Shown one piece after another: positions 36,404 to 45,082 of a DNA stretch of 64,000 nucleotides. The position numbers and the translations under genes are program-made. The stretch's first letter is position 1, and each line of letters begins with the position of its first letter. Source of the DNA: Actinokineospora bangkokensis (GTDB lineage Bacteria > Actinomycetota > Actinomycetes > Mycobacteriales > Pseudonocardiaceae); contig NZ_MKQR01000007.1 in assembly GCF_001940455.1 (NCBI RefSeq), positions 209,378 to 273,377 of the forward strand, written 5' to 3'. The notes under the pieces are model-generated. The model was not told the origin of the DNA and ran no database searches. It saw only the letters and a list, made by a program, of their open reading frames with translations.

Positions 36404-36738
36404 CCGGTCGGCGGCGGGCCCACCGGCCCGCCGCCGCCACCGGCGACCCCGCGTTCCCCGCGCCGACCGGTGCTACCGCCCGGTACTACCGGCGGGTAGT
36501 CCGTCCAGGCGGGTGGTGGTTCCCCCACGGGCAGCCCTCGGGGCACCGGCGGCGCCGAATCCGGTCACCGTCGGTGATGGGAGCAGGTCGGGAGAAGATC
36601 CAAACTGGACCGTCCGGGTGGATTCAGCGGCCATCCGACCCAATCCGGGAAACAGGGCGGTCCGGGGTCTGGCGAACTGTCGGTCCGTGGCCCTACGGTT
36701 TCAGCCATCGAGTGATCATGAGACCTCCAGGAGGCAGA
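36404..36738. other. 335-bp intergenic region with inverted repeat and -10 candidate
   Basis: Contains CTACCGCC (about 36473) facing GGCGGGTAG (about 36491) as an imperfect inverted repeat, which may terminate the 53-aa gene. TACGGT (36694-36699) matches TANNNT 40 bases before the ATG at 36739 and could be its -10. The stretch between (36570-36690) holds lower-GC bases but no ORF of note. Confidence 0.4.
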
Positions 36739-37233
36739 ATGCTCGACGATCCCGGGGTCGACGCCCTGGTCCGGCAGTGGACCGCCGAGCGCGCCCAGGA
36801 CGCGGAGGCCGTGGAGGCCAGCCGCATCGCCTCGCAGTGGTTGGCCGACGCCCCGGTGCCCGCCGCGGCCCCCGGCATCCCCGGCCAGCGCGCGCGGGCG
36901 GGCGCCCACTCCTGGGCGTCGGTCGAGGCCGCCGACCCGGCCTACATCGCCGCCATGCGCGTGCGCCTGCCGGAGGTGCCGCACGAGCTGCTGGCCGCCG
37001 CCGCGGGCTGGTGGCAGATGGTGGGCGGGGTGGCCGAGGCCGAGGAGTGGTGGGACGCGGGCATGAGCCCGCTGGACCAGCGCGCCCTGGACTACCGCGC
37101 GGCGGGCCTGGCCCCGTCCGACCTGTCCCGCAGGCTGGGACCGCTCACGGTGCTGGAGCACCTGCGCCGCGGCAGCGCCCCGGCCTGGTGCGTGGCGCGC
37201 CTGCAGCGCCAGCGCCGCGACGGCGCCGCCTGA
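36739..37233 (+). CDS. Hypothetical 164-aa helical protein
   Basis: ATG 36739 has CCAGGAGG upstream. The protein is mostly helical and tryptophan-rich in its middle part (AAGWWQMVGGVAEAEEWWDAGMSPLDQRAL), with a possible degenerate helix-turn-helix-like segment later (LDYRAAGLAPSDLSRRLGPLTVLEHLRRG). No signal peptide, no membrane segment and only one cysteine. I do not recognise the family. The gene stands alone between two promoter-like regions. Confidence 0.7.
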   Translation: MLDDPGVDALVRQWTAERAQDAEAVEASRIASQWLADAPVPAAAPGIPGQRARAGAHSWASVEAADPAYIAAMRVRLPEVPHELLAAAAGWWQMVGGVAEAEEWWDAGMSPLDQRALDYRAAGLAPSDLSRRLGPLTVLEHLRRGSAPAWCVARLQRQRRDGAA

Positions 37234-37509
37234 CCCGCGACCCGACCTGCGCGGGCCCGCCCCGCGCGGCGCGGTCCCGCCCCGCCCGCCCGCCACACCG
37301 GACGGTCCCGGCCCCGCACCGACCCGCCGGGTGGTCGACCGCCCACGGCACCCGCCGGTGCCGTGTGGACGTTTCACCATCCGGAACGGTGTCACCCGGA
37401 CGTGACAGCGCCCCCCGCGTATCGGCAGGGTGGGCCCGTCGTTGATGCTGGGTGTCCCCGACGCGCCGCGTGCGCCCGGGGGCGGTGGCGGAACCAGGGC
37501 TGGAGCGCG

Positions 37510-38412
37510 GTGGCGGACGTGGAGACCCCGATCGAGGCGGAGCGGGACGAGCAGGGGCCGGACCCGGCGCGGTCGCGCCGGTCGACGGCCACCCGGCTGC
37601 GCGCCGCCCTCACCCGGCTGCGCCCGACCGGCGTCGCCGCCCGGTTGACCGTGGTCGCGCTCGTGCTCGGCCTGGCCGCCGGGTCGGTGCTGCTGGTCCG
37701 CGCGCTGGTCACCCCCGCGCCCGGCCCCGCACCGGAGGTCCCGGCCGAGCAGGTCACCGCCGCGGACGTGCGCCCCAACTCGGCGGCCCCGCCCGAGGTG
37801 ACCGCGCAGGCCGCCCCGCAGCCGCGGGCCGCCGCGGGCGCCGACCCGCTGCGCGCCTGGGCGGACCGGCTCGCCGGGCCCACCGGCATCCCGGCCAGGG
37901 CGCTGATGGCCTACGGCAACGCCGAGCTGGTCGTGCGCTCGACCACGCCCGGCTGCCACCTGTCCTGGCCCACGCTGGCGGGCATCGGCCGGATCGAGTC
38001 CAACCACGGCCAGTACGGCGGCGCCACCCTCGGCGCGGACGGCCGCCCGTCGAAGCCGATCACCGGCGTGCCGCTGGACGGCTCGGCCGGGGTCAAGGCC
38101 ATCGGGGACACCGACGGCGGCCTGTTCGACGGCGACGCCACCGTCGACCGCGCCGTCGGCCCGATGCAGTTCATCCCCTCGACCTGGCGCGCCTGGTCCT
38201 CCGACGCCAACCTCGACGGCCGCGGCGACCCGCAGCAGATCGACGACGCCGCCCTGGCCGCGGGCCGCTACCTGTGCGCGGGCGGGCGCGACCTGGGCAC
38301 CCCCGCGGGCTGGTGGGCCGGGGTGTTCTCCTACAACAACTCGGTGCCCTACGGGCAGAAGGTCTTCGGCCTGGCCGACGGGTACGCCAGGACCGCCTCC
38401 GCCCAGGGCTGA
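37510..38412 (+). CDS. Membrane-anchored lytic murein transglycosylase
   Basis: A 300-aa protein from GTG 37510. A basic cytoplasmic N-terminus (RSRRSTATRLRAALTRLR) is followed by one helix (residues ~43-66), a Pro/Ala-rich linker and a soluble-lytic-transglycosylase-type domain: GIPARALMAYGNAELV, TLAGIGRIESNHGQYGG with the catalytic Glu, VGPMQFIPSTWRAW, and AGVFSYNNSVPYGQKVFGLADGYA. It cleaves peptidoglycan glycan strands with an anhydro product. The 276-bp gap upstream has TGTCAC-CCGGAC-GTGACA (37390-37407), a perfect 6-bp-arm palindrome that could regulate it. Confidence 0.88.
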   Translation: MADVETPIEAERDEQGPDPARSRRSTATRLRAALTRLRPTGVAARLTVVALVLGLAAGSVLLVRALVTPAPGPAPEVPAEQVTAADVRPNSAAPPEVTAQAAPQPRAAAGADPLRAWADRLAGPTGIPARALMAYGNAELVVRSTTPGCHLSWPTLAGIGRIESNHGQYGGATLGADGRPSKPITGVPLDGSAGVKAIGDTDGGLFDGDATVDRAVGPMQFIPSTWRAWSSDANLDGRGDPQQIDDAALAAGRYLCAGGRDLGTPAGWWAGVFSYNNSVPYGQKVFGLADGYARTASAQG

Positions 38413-38485
38413 CCCGCCCCCGCGCGCCCGAGTGGCGCAGCTCATGCGGCGGGCACGCGCCCGCTCCCCCTCAGCCGACCCGGGC

Positions 38486-38491
38486 TAGCAT
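38486..38491 (+). promoter_or_regulatory. Candidate leaderless -10 element
   Basis: TAGCAT fits TANNNT and lies seven bases before GTG 38499. There is no Shine-Dalgarno sequence in between. The identical hexamer with eight-base spacing precedes the transporter gene at 41823. Confidence 0.45.
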
Positions 38492-38498
38492 CGGGGGC

Positions 38499-38849
38499 GT
38501 GCCCGGCCTGCGGAAGTTCGCGGTGGTGGCGGTCAGCGCCCTCTCGCTGCTCGCCTGCTGCGGGCTGGCCTACTGGCAGTGGCAGCGGTTCGAGTCGGCC
38601 AACGGGACCTTCCAGAACCTCGGCTACGTGCTGCAGTGGCCGCTGTTCGGCATCGCGCCCGCCTACATGTTCTGGCGGCTGCGCAAGCTCCGGGCCCAGC
38701 AGCCCGCGGCACCCCCCGCGCCGCCGCCCCCTCCGCCCCCACCACCCCCCGCCCGCCCGCGCGCGGCCGCGCAGCCGCACGAGGACGATGACGAGCTGGC
38801 GGCCTACAACCGCTACCTCGCAGGACTCAACGCCCAGGAGCCCCGATGA
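38499..38849 (+). CDS. Small two-helix membrane protein with proline-rich tail
   Basis: A 116-aa protein from GTG 38499 with a leaderless-type promoter. Helices lie at residues ~5-25 (KFAVVAVSALSLLACCGLAYW) and ~44-60 (VLQWPLFGIAPAYMFWRL). A run of ~12 prolines follows at residues ~72-86, then an acidic DDDELAAYNRYLAGLNAQEPR end. The stop overlaps the start of the DUF3817 gene (ATGA), so the two products are probably made together. The YNRYLAxLN ending is typical of small actinobacterial membrane proteins encoded beside DUF3817. Function unknown. Confidence 0.8.
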   Translation: MPGLRKFAVVAVSALSLLACCGLAYWQWQRFESANGTFQNLGYVLQWPLFGIAPAYMFWRLRKLRAQQPAAPPAPPPPPPPPPPARPRAAAQPHEDDDELAAYNRYLAGLNAQEPR

Positions 38850-39199
38850 GCATGACCGACGAGGAGAACCCCGGCCAGGCGGTCGCCGCCAAGGGCACCC
38901 GGGGGGCGCTGGCCCGCTACCGCATCCTCGCCTACGTGGTGGGCGTGGGCCTGCTGGCGCTGGTCGCGGCCATGGTCGTCAAGTACGGGTTCGACAACGC
39001 GACGCCGGTGGCCGTGGTGGGCCCCGCGCACGGGTTCCTGTACGCGGTGTACCTGGTGTTCGCCTTCGACCTGGCGCTCAAGGCGCGCTGGTCGGTGAAG
39101 GGCACGCTGCTGGTGCTGCTGGCCGGGACGCTGCCGTTCGTGTCGTTCGTCGTCGAGCGCAAGGTCACCGCGAAGGTGCGCGCGGGCGAGAAGCTCTGA
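38846..39199 (+). CDS. DUF3817 family membrane protein
   Basis: A 117-aa protein with three hydrophobic segments (residues ~26-48, 57-80 and 86-106). The family pattern is GALARYRILAYVVGVGLLAL, VGPAHGFLYAVYLVFAFDLALKARWS and LAGTLPFVSFVVERKV. ATG 38846 overlaps the preceding stop. A conserved His-Gly within the membrane (PAHGFLY) is typical. No biochemical role is known. The transcript ends at the 17-bp hairpin downstream. Confidence 0.9.
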   Translation: MSMTDEENPGQAVAAKGTRGALARYRILAYVVGVGLLALVAAMVVKYGFDNATPVAVVGPAHGFLYAVYLVFAFDLALKARWSVKGTLLVLLAGTLPFVSFVVERKVTAKVRAGEKL

Positions 39200-39211
39200 A
39201 CCGGACCTGAA

Positions 39212-39250
39212 CGCGGGAGGGGCCCGGCTCACCGCCGGGCCCCTCCCGCG
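39212..39250. terminator. Bidirectional terminator between DUF3817 and speE genes
   Basis: CGCGGGAGGGGCCCGGC (39212-39228) and GCCGGGCCCCTCCCGCG (39234-39250) form a perfect 17-bp stem with a 5-base loop between two convergent genes. No U-tract. Confidence 0.9.
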
Positions 39251-39259
39251 TGCACCGCG

Positions 39260-40108
39260 CTACCCCAGCGACTTGCGCACCAGGTACGGCGGGATGGTGT
39301 TGCCCTGCAGGGCCAGGTCGTCGATGGACTCCGGGCGGTAGGGCAGCGTGGTGAGGCGCTGCCGCATCCGCGCGGTGGGGTCGTCCACGGCGTCGGCCAT
39401 GCCGAACAGGAACGCCCACTCGTGCTCGTCGGAGCCGTAGTAGACGGTCGTGGCGAACACGTCGTTGAACCGCTTCCACGAGCGGATCAGCGTCTCGTTG
39501 CGCCACATCGTCTGGCAGCCCGCCTGGCACACCACGACCCCGCCCGGGGCCAGCAGCTCGCGGCAGCTGGTCAGGAACTCGGCCTCGTACAGGCGGTTGT
39601 GCTGGGCGAACTCGGGCCGCTCGTCGGGCAGGTCGACCACGACGACGTCGTAGCGCTGCGCGGACTCCCGCACGTGCTTGAAGCCGTCGGCGTAGTGCAC
39701 GTGGACGGGACCGTCGCCCGCCACCGCCGCGGCCAGCTCCTGCGGGGTGTAGCCGTAGGGCAGGTGCTCCGCGCACAGCTCGACGGCCTGCTGGTCGATG
39801 TCGACGTGGTCGACCAGGGTGGCGCCCGCGGCCACGGAGAGCTGGCTGGCCACGCCCTCCGACGAGCCCACCACGAGCACCCGGCGCACCTCGGGCACCA
39901 GCAGGAAGGCCGGGACCATCAGGGCCTCGTGGTAGGTCAGCTGCGTCTGCTCGGTGCTCTGCCGGTCGTCGTCGCAGAACAGCGAGCGGCCCTGGGCGGT
40001 GTCGGCGATGACCAGGTGCTGGAACTCGGTCTTGGTGTCGACGACCACCTCCCCGACCGACCAGGTGCGGGTGAGGCCGGGGCCGAGGGGTTCGAGGATG
40101 TCGCTCAC
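39260..40108 (-). CDS. speE: Spermidine synthase family aminopropyltransferase
   Basis: A 282-aa Rossmann methyltransferase-like enzyme that transfers the aminopropyl group of decarboxylated SAM to putrescine (or another polyamine). Motifs: RTWSVGEVVVDTKTEFQHLVIADT, LFCDDDRQSTEQTQLTYHEALM, RRVLVVGSSEGVASQLSV (nucleotide site, with GSSEG instead of GGGxG), VDHVDIDQQAVELC, YADGFKHV and YDVVVVDLPDERPEF. Last gene of the operon; its GTG start at 40108 overlaps the speD stop. The presence of speD supports a true polyamine role. Substrate specificity is not certain. Confidence 0.9.
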   Translation of the reverse strand: MSDILEPLGPGLTRTWSVGEVVVDTKTEFQHLVIADTAQGRSLFCDDDRQSTEQTQLTYHEALMVPAFLLVPEVRRVLVVGSSEGVASQLSVAAGATLVDHVDIDQQAVELCAEHLPYGYTPQELAAAVAGDGPVHVHYADGFKHVRESAQRYDVVVVDLPDERPEFAQHNRLYEAEFLTSCRELLAPGGVVVCQAGCQTMWRNETLIRSWKRFNDVFATTVYYGSDEHEWAFLFGMADAVDDPTARMRQRLTTLPYRPESIDDLALQGNTIPPYLVRKSLG

Positions 40109-40509
40109 GCCGCCGACTCCGCGGTCACGCCCGCACGTCCCCTGTGGACCGTGGTGATCCGCGCGTCGCGCGCGCCGAGGCCGTCGCGCAGCAGGGCCGC
40201 GGCCAGCTCCGGGTCGGCGGTGTCGCCGCAGGTGAAGATGTCGACGAACATCGAGCCGATCTCGGGGTAGGTGTGGATCGAGGCGTGCGACTCCGACAGC
40301 AGCGCCAGGACCGTGACGCCCTGCGGCTCGAAGCGCTTGGACACCACGTCGCAGACGGTGGCACCGGCGGACTTCAGCGCGCCCTCCAGGGTGGTGCGCA
40401 GAAAGCCGAGGTCGTCCAGCAGCGACGGATCGACACCGTCGAACTCGGCGAGCACGTGCCTGCCCGCGAACTGGCCGACGCCCTGGTCGGGCGCGCCGTC
40501 GTACGACAT
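40105..40509 (-). CDS. speD: S-adenosylmethionine decarboxylase proenzyme (prokaryotic type)
   Basis: A 134-aa pyruvoyl-dependent enzyme supplying decarboxylated SAM for aminopropyl transfer. The self-cleavage motif SESHASIHTYPE is intact, with cleavage expected between Glu73 and Ser74 to create the pyruvoyl group. GRHVLAEFDG and FVDIFTCGDTADPE are other family segments. ATG 40509 has GGAGG about six bases upstream. Overlap with speE gives coupled expression. The decarboxylase gene upstream (40598-41734) likely shares the transcript across an 88-bp gap. Confidence 0.93.
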   Translation of the reverse strand: MSYDGAPDQGVGQFAGRHVLAEFDGVDPSLLDDLGFLRTTLEGALKSAGATVCDVVSKRFEPQGVTVLALLSESHASIHTYPEIGSMFVDIFTCGDTADPELAAALLRDGLGARDARITTVHRGRAGVTAESAA

Positions 40510-40597
40510 TAGACCTCCAACGGGGGGTGTGGTGGGGGGTGTGCCTGGGGGCTATTGCGTTGTCCGGCGCCGCGTCGCGCGGCCCCCGCGGGGTCGC

Positions 40598-41734
40598 TCA
40601 GCCGACGACGTGCACCGGCAGCGGCGGGAAGCCGTTGAACGACACCGAGGAGTAGCTCGCGGTGTACGCGCCCGCGTCGAGGATGTCGACGTGGTCGCCC
40701 GCGCGCAGCGCCAGCGGGAGACGATACGGGGTCCGCTGGTAGATCACATCATCGCCGTCGCAGGTCGGCCCGGCGATGGTCACCGGGCCGTCCGGTCCGC
40801 CGTCGTGGGGGGTGCGCAGCCGGTAGGCGATGTACTCGTTCTCCGTCTCGGCCAGCCCGGAGTAGCGGCCCACGTCCAGGTACACCCAGCGGCGCTCGTC
40901 GCCGTCGGACTTGCGCGAGACCAGCACGACCTCGCTGCGCAGCACCCCGGCGGTGGCCACCACCGCCCGGCCGGGCTCCACCCACAGCCGCGGCGGGGTG
41001 GGGAAGTGCTCGGCCACGGCCGCGCGGATGGCGGCGGCGTGCTCGTCGAGGGGCGGCGCGGGGGTGCGGTAGCCGGTGGGGAAGCCGCCGCCGAGGTTGA
41101 GCGCGGGCGCGGGCACCCCGGCGGCGCGGGTGATCGCGGCGGCCTGCTCGACCCCCGCCACCCACGCGGCGGGGTCGGTGTGCTGCGACCCGACGTGGAA
41201 GCACAGCCCGTCGACGCGCAGCCCCAGCTCCGCCGCGCGCCGCAGCAGCCGCGCCGCGGTGGCGGGGGAGCAGCCGAACTTCGCCCCGAACGGCGTGCCG
41301 GAGGCGGGCGCGTCCACCAGGAACCGCACGGCCACCCGCGCGCCAGGGGCGTGCTCGGCGATGGCCTCCAGGTCGCCGTCGGAGTCGGTGGTGAACCGGC
41401 GGACGCCGCGGGCGTGGGCGTACGCGACGTCGACGGCCTTCTTGATCGGGTTGCCGTAGGACAGGTCGGCCGGGTCGGCGCCCTGCGCCAGGCACAGGTC
41501 GACCTCGCCGGTGCTGGCGACGTCGAACCCCGACCCCTCGGCGGCCAGCGCGGCCACCACCTCCGGGGCCGGGTTCGCCTTGACCGCGTAGAGCACCCCC
41601 GCCTCCGGCAGGGCCGCCCGCAGCCGGTGGTAGTTGGCCCGCACGGTGGCGAGGTCAAGCACCAGGCACGGCGTGGCGGGGGCGCGTTCGTCGAGGTACG
41701 CGCGCACCGCCGCGTCGGAGGGGGAGTGCAGCAC
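40598..41734 (-). CDS. Ornithine-type (fold III) PLP decarboxylase
   Basis: A 378-aa alanine-racemase-fold decarboxylase, likely ornithine (or a related diamino acid) to putrescine. The PLP lysine is K52 in GVLYAVKANPAPEVV. GFDVASTGEVDLCL, FHVGSQHTDP, LNLGGGFPTGY, WVEPGRAVVATAG and the C-terminal GPTCDGDDVIY (catalytic Cys and Asp) follow in order. It is of eukaryotic-type ODC size. Being upstream of speD and speE suggests the product feeds spermidine synthesis. The start is GTG 41734, leaderless behind TACGCT. Substrate could also be lysine or arginine; motifs favour ornithine. Confidence 0.87.
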   Translation of the reverse strand: MLHSPSDAAVRAYLDERAPATPCLVLDLATVRANYHRLRAALPEAGVLYAVKANPAPEVVAALAAEGSGFDVASTGEVDLCLAQGADPADLSYGNPIKKAVDVAYAHARGVRRFTTDSDGDLEAIAEHAPGARVAVRFLVDAPASGTPFGAKFGCSPATAARLLRRAAELGLRVDGLCFHVGSQHTDPAAWVAGVEQAAAITRAAGVPAPALNLGGGFPTGYRTPAPPLDEHAAAIRAAVAEHFPTPPRLWVEPGRAVVATAGVLRSEVVLVSRKSDGDERRWVYLDVGRYSGLAETENEYIAYRLRTPHDGGPDGPVTIAGPTCDGDDVIYQRTPYRLPLALRAGDHVDILDAGAYTASYSSVSFNGFPPLPVHVVG

Positions 41735-41741
41735 GGCGAGC

Positions 41742-41814
41742 AGCGTAGTACCGGGCGGGGCGCCGGGGGGCGTCCCGTGTCCGTCGCAACACCCGGCGCC
41801 CCTGCCCGTAGCAT
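41742..41814. promoter_or_regulatory. Divergent leaderless promoter pair
   Basis: On the minus strand TACGCT (41747-41742) lies seven bases before the GTG of the decarboxylase gene (41734). On the plus strand TAGCAT (41809-41814) lies eight bases before GTG 41823 of the transporter gene. Neither gene has a Shine-Dalgarno sequence in the short space available. The 88-bp gap would thus hold two back-to-back leaderless promoters. Confidence 0.5.
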
Positions 41815-41822
41815 CCCCGCCT

Positions 41823-43112
41823 GTGAACAGCCGGATCCGTGCGTCCTACGCCATGGGCTCGTTGGCCACCGGGTCCTTCGGGACGGTGCCCGGCCTGCTG
41901 CTCCTGCCCTTCCTCACCGACGAGCTGGCCGTGCCCGCCGCCGTCGCCGGGGTGCTGGTGCTGCTGCCCAAGGCCTGGGACGTGCTGCTCAACCCGGTCG
42001 CCGGGCGGATCAGCGACGCCTCCCGGCACCCGCTGGGCCCGCGCAGGCCGTTCCTGCTGCGCGCCGGGCTGGCGCTGGCGGTGCTGTTCGCGCTGATGTT
42101 CCTGCCCCCGCTGTTCGGCTCGCCGTGGCTCGACGGCGGCTACGTCACCGCGCTGTTCCTGTTGTGCGCCACGGCGTTCGCCTTCTTCCAGGTGCCGTTC
42201 AACGCGATGACCCCGGAGCTGACCGCCGACACCGGCGAGCGGACGCGGCTGACCGCGTGGCGCATCGCCGTGCTGGCCGTGGCGATCCTGCTCTCCGGCG
42301 CCGGGGCCCCGCTGCTGCGCGACGCCTTCGACGGCTACCGGGCCATGGGCGTGGCGGTGGGCGCGCTGATCGCGGTGGGCGTGCTCAGCGTCTACTTCGG
42401 CACGAAGGACGCCCCGGTGGTGCGCTCGACCTCGGCGGGCATGGGCTACCGGGAGCTGTTCGCGGCGGTGCGCGGGGCCCCGGTGTTCCGGGTGGTGTTC
42501 GCCGGGTTCGTGGTGCAGGCGGTGGGGATCGGCACCCTGCTGGCCGGGGTCGACTACGTGGCCCGCGTGGTGCTGCGCGACCCGGGCGCGCAGACGCTGC
42601 TGTTCGCCGCGTTCGTCGCGCCCGCGCTGGTGGTGATGCCGCTGTGGCGGCGGGCGGCGGCCCGGTGGGGCATCCGGGCGGGGTGGCTGGCGTCCACGGC
42701 GCTGTTCGCCCTCGCCCTGCTCGGCGCGGCCCTGCTGCCGCCCACCCCGGTGCTGGTGGCGCTGGTGGCCTGCTGCGGCATGGGGTACGCGGGCCTGCAG
42801 GTCTTCCCGATCACGCTGCTCGCGGAGATCATCAGCGCCGAGGAGCGGCGCACCGGCGGCACCAGGGCGGGGGCGTTCTCCGGGGTCTGGACGGCGGGGG
42901 AGACCCTCGGGCTGGCGCTCGGGCCGGGGGTGTTCGGCCTGGTGCTCGCCCTCGGCGGCTACCGGGCGGGCGCCGACCCGGCCACCCAGCCAGGGTCGGC
43001 GGCCACCGCGATCACCCTCGGGTTCTCCGTGCTGCCCGCGGCGCTGGTGCTGGCGACGCTGCCGCTGCTGCGCCGCGCGCAGGCGCCCGCGGCCTCAGAG
43101 CCCGGTGAGTGA
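41823..43112 (+). CDS. GPH/MFS-type cation symporter family transporter
   Basis: A 429-aa integral membrane protein with about 12 helices. The N-terminal MGSLATGSFGTVPGLLLLPFLTDELAVPAAVAGVLVLLPKAWDVLLNPVAGRISDASRHPLGPRRPFLL (only landmarks relevant here: KAWDVLLNPVAGRISD and GPRRPFLL) is the glycoside-pentoside-hexuronide signature. AFFQVPFNAMTPELTAD is the second diagnostic site. The family imports sugars or related solutes with H+ or Na+. Divergent from the polyamine operon and convergent with the acetate symporter (18-bp overlap of 3' ends). Substrate unknown; a polyamine precursor or product cannot be excluded. Confidence 0.88.
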   Translation: MNSRIRASYAMGSLATGSFGTVPGLLLLPFLTDELAVPAAVAGVLVLLPKAWDVLLNPVAGRISDASRHPLGPRRPFLLRAGLALAVLFALMFLPPLFGSPWLDGGYVTALFLLCATAFAFFQVPFNAMTPELTADTGERTRLTAWRIAVLAVAILLSGAGAPLLRDAFDGYRAMGVAVGALIAVGVLSVYFGTKDAPVVRSTSAGMGYRELFAAVRGAPVFRVVFAGFVVQAVGIGTLLAGVDYVARVVLRDPGAQTLLFAAFVAPALVVMPLWRRAAARWGIRAGWLASTALFALALLGAALLPPTPVLVALVACCGMGYAGLQVFPITLLAEIISAEERRTGGTRAGAFSGVWTAGETLGLALGPGVFGLVLALGGYRAGADPATQPGSAATAITLGFSVLPAALVLATLPLLRRAQAPAASEPGE

Positions 43113-44681
43113 GCGGACCTCCATCTCCGCCTGCCGCCGCGGGTCGGCCTCCTCGCGGCCGAGCACCGTGCCCAGCCAGCCGCAGGCGAACGACACCGGG
43201 ATCGACACCAGCCCGGGGTTCGACAGCGGGAACACCGCGAAGTCCACCCCGGGCAGGATCGAGGTCGGCTCGCCCGACACCACCGGCGACAGCACCACCA
43301 GCAGCAGGCACGAGCCCAGCCCGCCGTACATCGCCCACAGCGTGCCGGAGGTGGTGAACCGCTTCCAGAACAGGGAGTACAGCAGGGTCGACAGGTTGGC
43401 CGAGGCGGCGAACGCGAACGCCAGGCCCACCAGGAAGGCGACGTTCTGCCCGTTGGCCAGCACCCCGCCCGCGGTGGCGAGCAGGCCGATGACGACGGCG
43501 GTGGCGCGCGCGACGCGCACCTCCGACCCGGGCGCGGGCTCGCCGCGGCGCAGGATGTTGGCGTAGACGTCGTGGGCGAAGGAGGCCGATGCGGTGATCG
43601 TCAGCCCGGCCACCACCGCCAGGATCGTCGCGAAGGCCACCGCGGCCACCACGCCGAGCAGCACCGTGCCGCCGATCTGGAAGGCCAGCAGCGGCGCGGC
43701 GGAGTTCTCCCGGCCGGTGGAGTTGAGGATGCGGTCCGAGCCCACCAGCGCCGAGGCGCCGTAGCCGATCACCAGGGTGGCCGCGTAGAACACGGCCATG
43801 ATCCCCACCGCCCACACCACCGAGCGGCGCGCCTGGCCGGCGTCGGGCACGGTGTAGAAGCGCATGAGCACGTGCGGCAGACCCGCCGCGCCGAGCACCA
43901 GGGCCACCGACAGCGACAGGAAGTCCACCGCGCTCGTGGTGGTGTGGCCGTACTGCACGCCGGGGGCGAGCACCTTCTCGCCCTTGGCGTTGCCCGCGGC
44001 GGCCTGCTCCAGCAGCGCGGAGAGGTCGAAGCCGAACTTGCCGAGCAGGAACACCGTCATCAGCACCGCGCACAGCACGAGCATGGTGGCCTTGATGATC
44101 TGCACCCAGGTGGTGCCGCCCATCCCGCCCACCAGCACGTAGACGATCATGACCAGGCCGACGCCCGCGATCACCAGCGCCTGCCCGCCCGCGCCGTGCA
44201 CGTCGAGCAGCAGCGCCACCACCGCGCCCGCGCCCGCCATCTGCGCGAGCATGTAGAACAGCGAGATCACCAGCGTGGAGGTGGCCGCGGCGGCGCGCAC
44301 CGGGCGCTGGCGCATCCGGTGCGCGAGCACGTCGCCCATGGTGAACCGGCCGGTGTTGCGCACCGGTTCGGCGACCAGCAGCAGGATCAGCAGCCACGCC
44401 ACCAGGAAGCCCACCGAGTACAGGAACCCGTCGTAGCCGTTCACCGCGATCGCGCCCGCGATGCCCAGGAACGACGCGGCGGACAGGAAGTCGCCGGAGA
44501 GCGCGAAGCCGTTCTGCGCGCCGGTGAACCGGCTGCCCGCGGCGTAGTAGTCGTCGGTGGTGCGCCCGCGGCGGCTGACCCGGTAGACCACCAGCAGCGT
44601 GGCCACGACGAACGCGGCGAACACCGCGCCGTTGACCAGTGGGTCCCCGACGCCCTGCGCGGGCTGGGCCAGCGGGCTCAC
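43095..44681 (-). CDS. actP: Cation/acetate symporter (SSS family)
   Basis: A 528-aa sodium:solute symporter with about 13 helices. GTG 44681 overlaps the stop of the DUF485 gene (GTGA). Landmarks: RRGRTTDDYYAAGSRFTGAQNGFALSGDFLSAASFLGI (ActP-type beginning), NTGRFTMGDVLAHRM, VYVLVGGMGGTTWVQIIKA, GLPHVLMRFYTVPD and GLTITASASFAHDVYANILR. Family members import acetate, propionate, pyruvate or similar monocarboxylates. The DUF485 gene upstream is the usual partner (YjcH-like). Confidence 0.92.
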   Translation of the reverse strand: MSPLAQPAQGVGDPLVNGAVFAAFVVATLLVVYRVSRRGRTTDDYYAAGSRFTGAQNGFALSGDFLSAASFLGIAGAIAVNGYDGFLYSVGFLVAWLLILLLVAEPVRNTGRFTMGDVLAHRMRQRPVRAAAATSTLVISLFYMLAQMAGAGAVVALLLDVHGAGGQALVIAGVGLVMIVYVLVGGMGGTTWVQIIKATMLVLCAVLMTVFLLGKFGFDLSALLEQAAAGNAKGEKVLAPGVQYGHTTTSAVDFLSLSVALVLGAAGLPHVLMRFYTVPDAGQARRSVVWAVGIMAVFYAATLVIGYGASALVGSDRILNSTGRENSAAPLLAFQIGGTVLLGVVAAVAFATILAVVAGLTITASASFAHDVYANILRRGEPAPGSEVRVARATAVVIGLLATAGGVLANGQNVAFLVGLAFAFAASANLSTLLYSLFWKRFTTSGTLWAMYGGLGSCLLLVVLSPVVSGEPTSILPGVDFAVFPLSNPGLVSIPVSFACGWLGTVLGREEADPRRQAEMEVRSLTGL

Positions 44682-45082
44682 CGGCGGGCCGCCGCGGCGG
44701 CGCGGACCTCGGCGGCGAGCGGGTCGAGCCTGCGCCGCGCCCAGCGCGCGTAGCCGAGGGTGATGGCCAGGGTGCTGGCGAACTGCGCCAGGCCCAGCAG
44801 CAGCCCGACGGTGACCGCGCCCGCCACGCGGATCGCCATGACCTGCGGCGCGAACGCGGCCAGCAGCACGTAGCCCAGGTACCAGGCGAGGAACAGCGCG
44901 GTCATCGGGAAGGCGAAGCGGCGGAAGCGCGAGCGCAGGGCGGTGAAGGCGGGGGTGTCGCGCAGGGCGGCGAGGTCCGGGCCCGCCGCGGCGGGGGCGT
45001 CGATGCCGCCGAAGGTGGCGCCGCCGGGTTCGCCCCGGGGTGCGCCGCGCCGGGGGGTGGGGGGTGTGGCGACTCCGGTCAT
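44678..45082 (-). CDS. DUF485 (YjcH-like) membrane protein
   Basis: A 134-aa protein from ATG 45082, preceded by GGGAGGA. The N-terminal ~40 residues are polar. Two helices are visible (residues ~57-79 FPMTALFLAWYLGYVLLAAF and ~86-112). FRRFAFPMTALFLAWYLGYVL and GLAQFASTLAITLGYARWAR are the family motifs. It accompanies ActP symporters. Minus-strand TAACAT (45149-45144) may be the -10 for this two-gene operon. Confidence 0.9.
   Translation of the reverse strand: MTGVATPPTPRRGAPRGEPGGATFGGIDAPAAAGPDLAALRDTPAFTALRSRFRRFAFPMTALFLAWYLGYVLLAAFAPQVMAIRVAGAVTVGLLLGLAQFASTLAITLGYARWARRRLDPLAAEVRAAAAARR

Noticed and set aside
37234-37509. Possible c-di-AMP (ydaO) riboswitch before the lytic transglycosylase gene
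   Set aside because: This riboswitch often precedes cell-wall hydrolase genes in actinobacteria, but its conserved core was not found; only a short palindrome is present.
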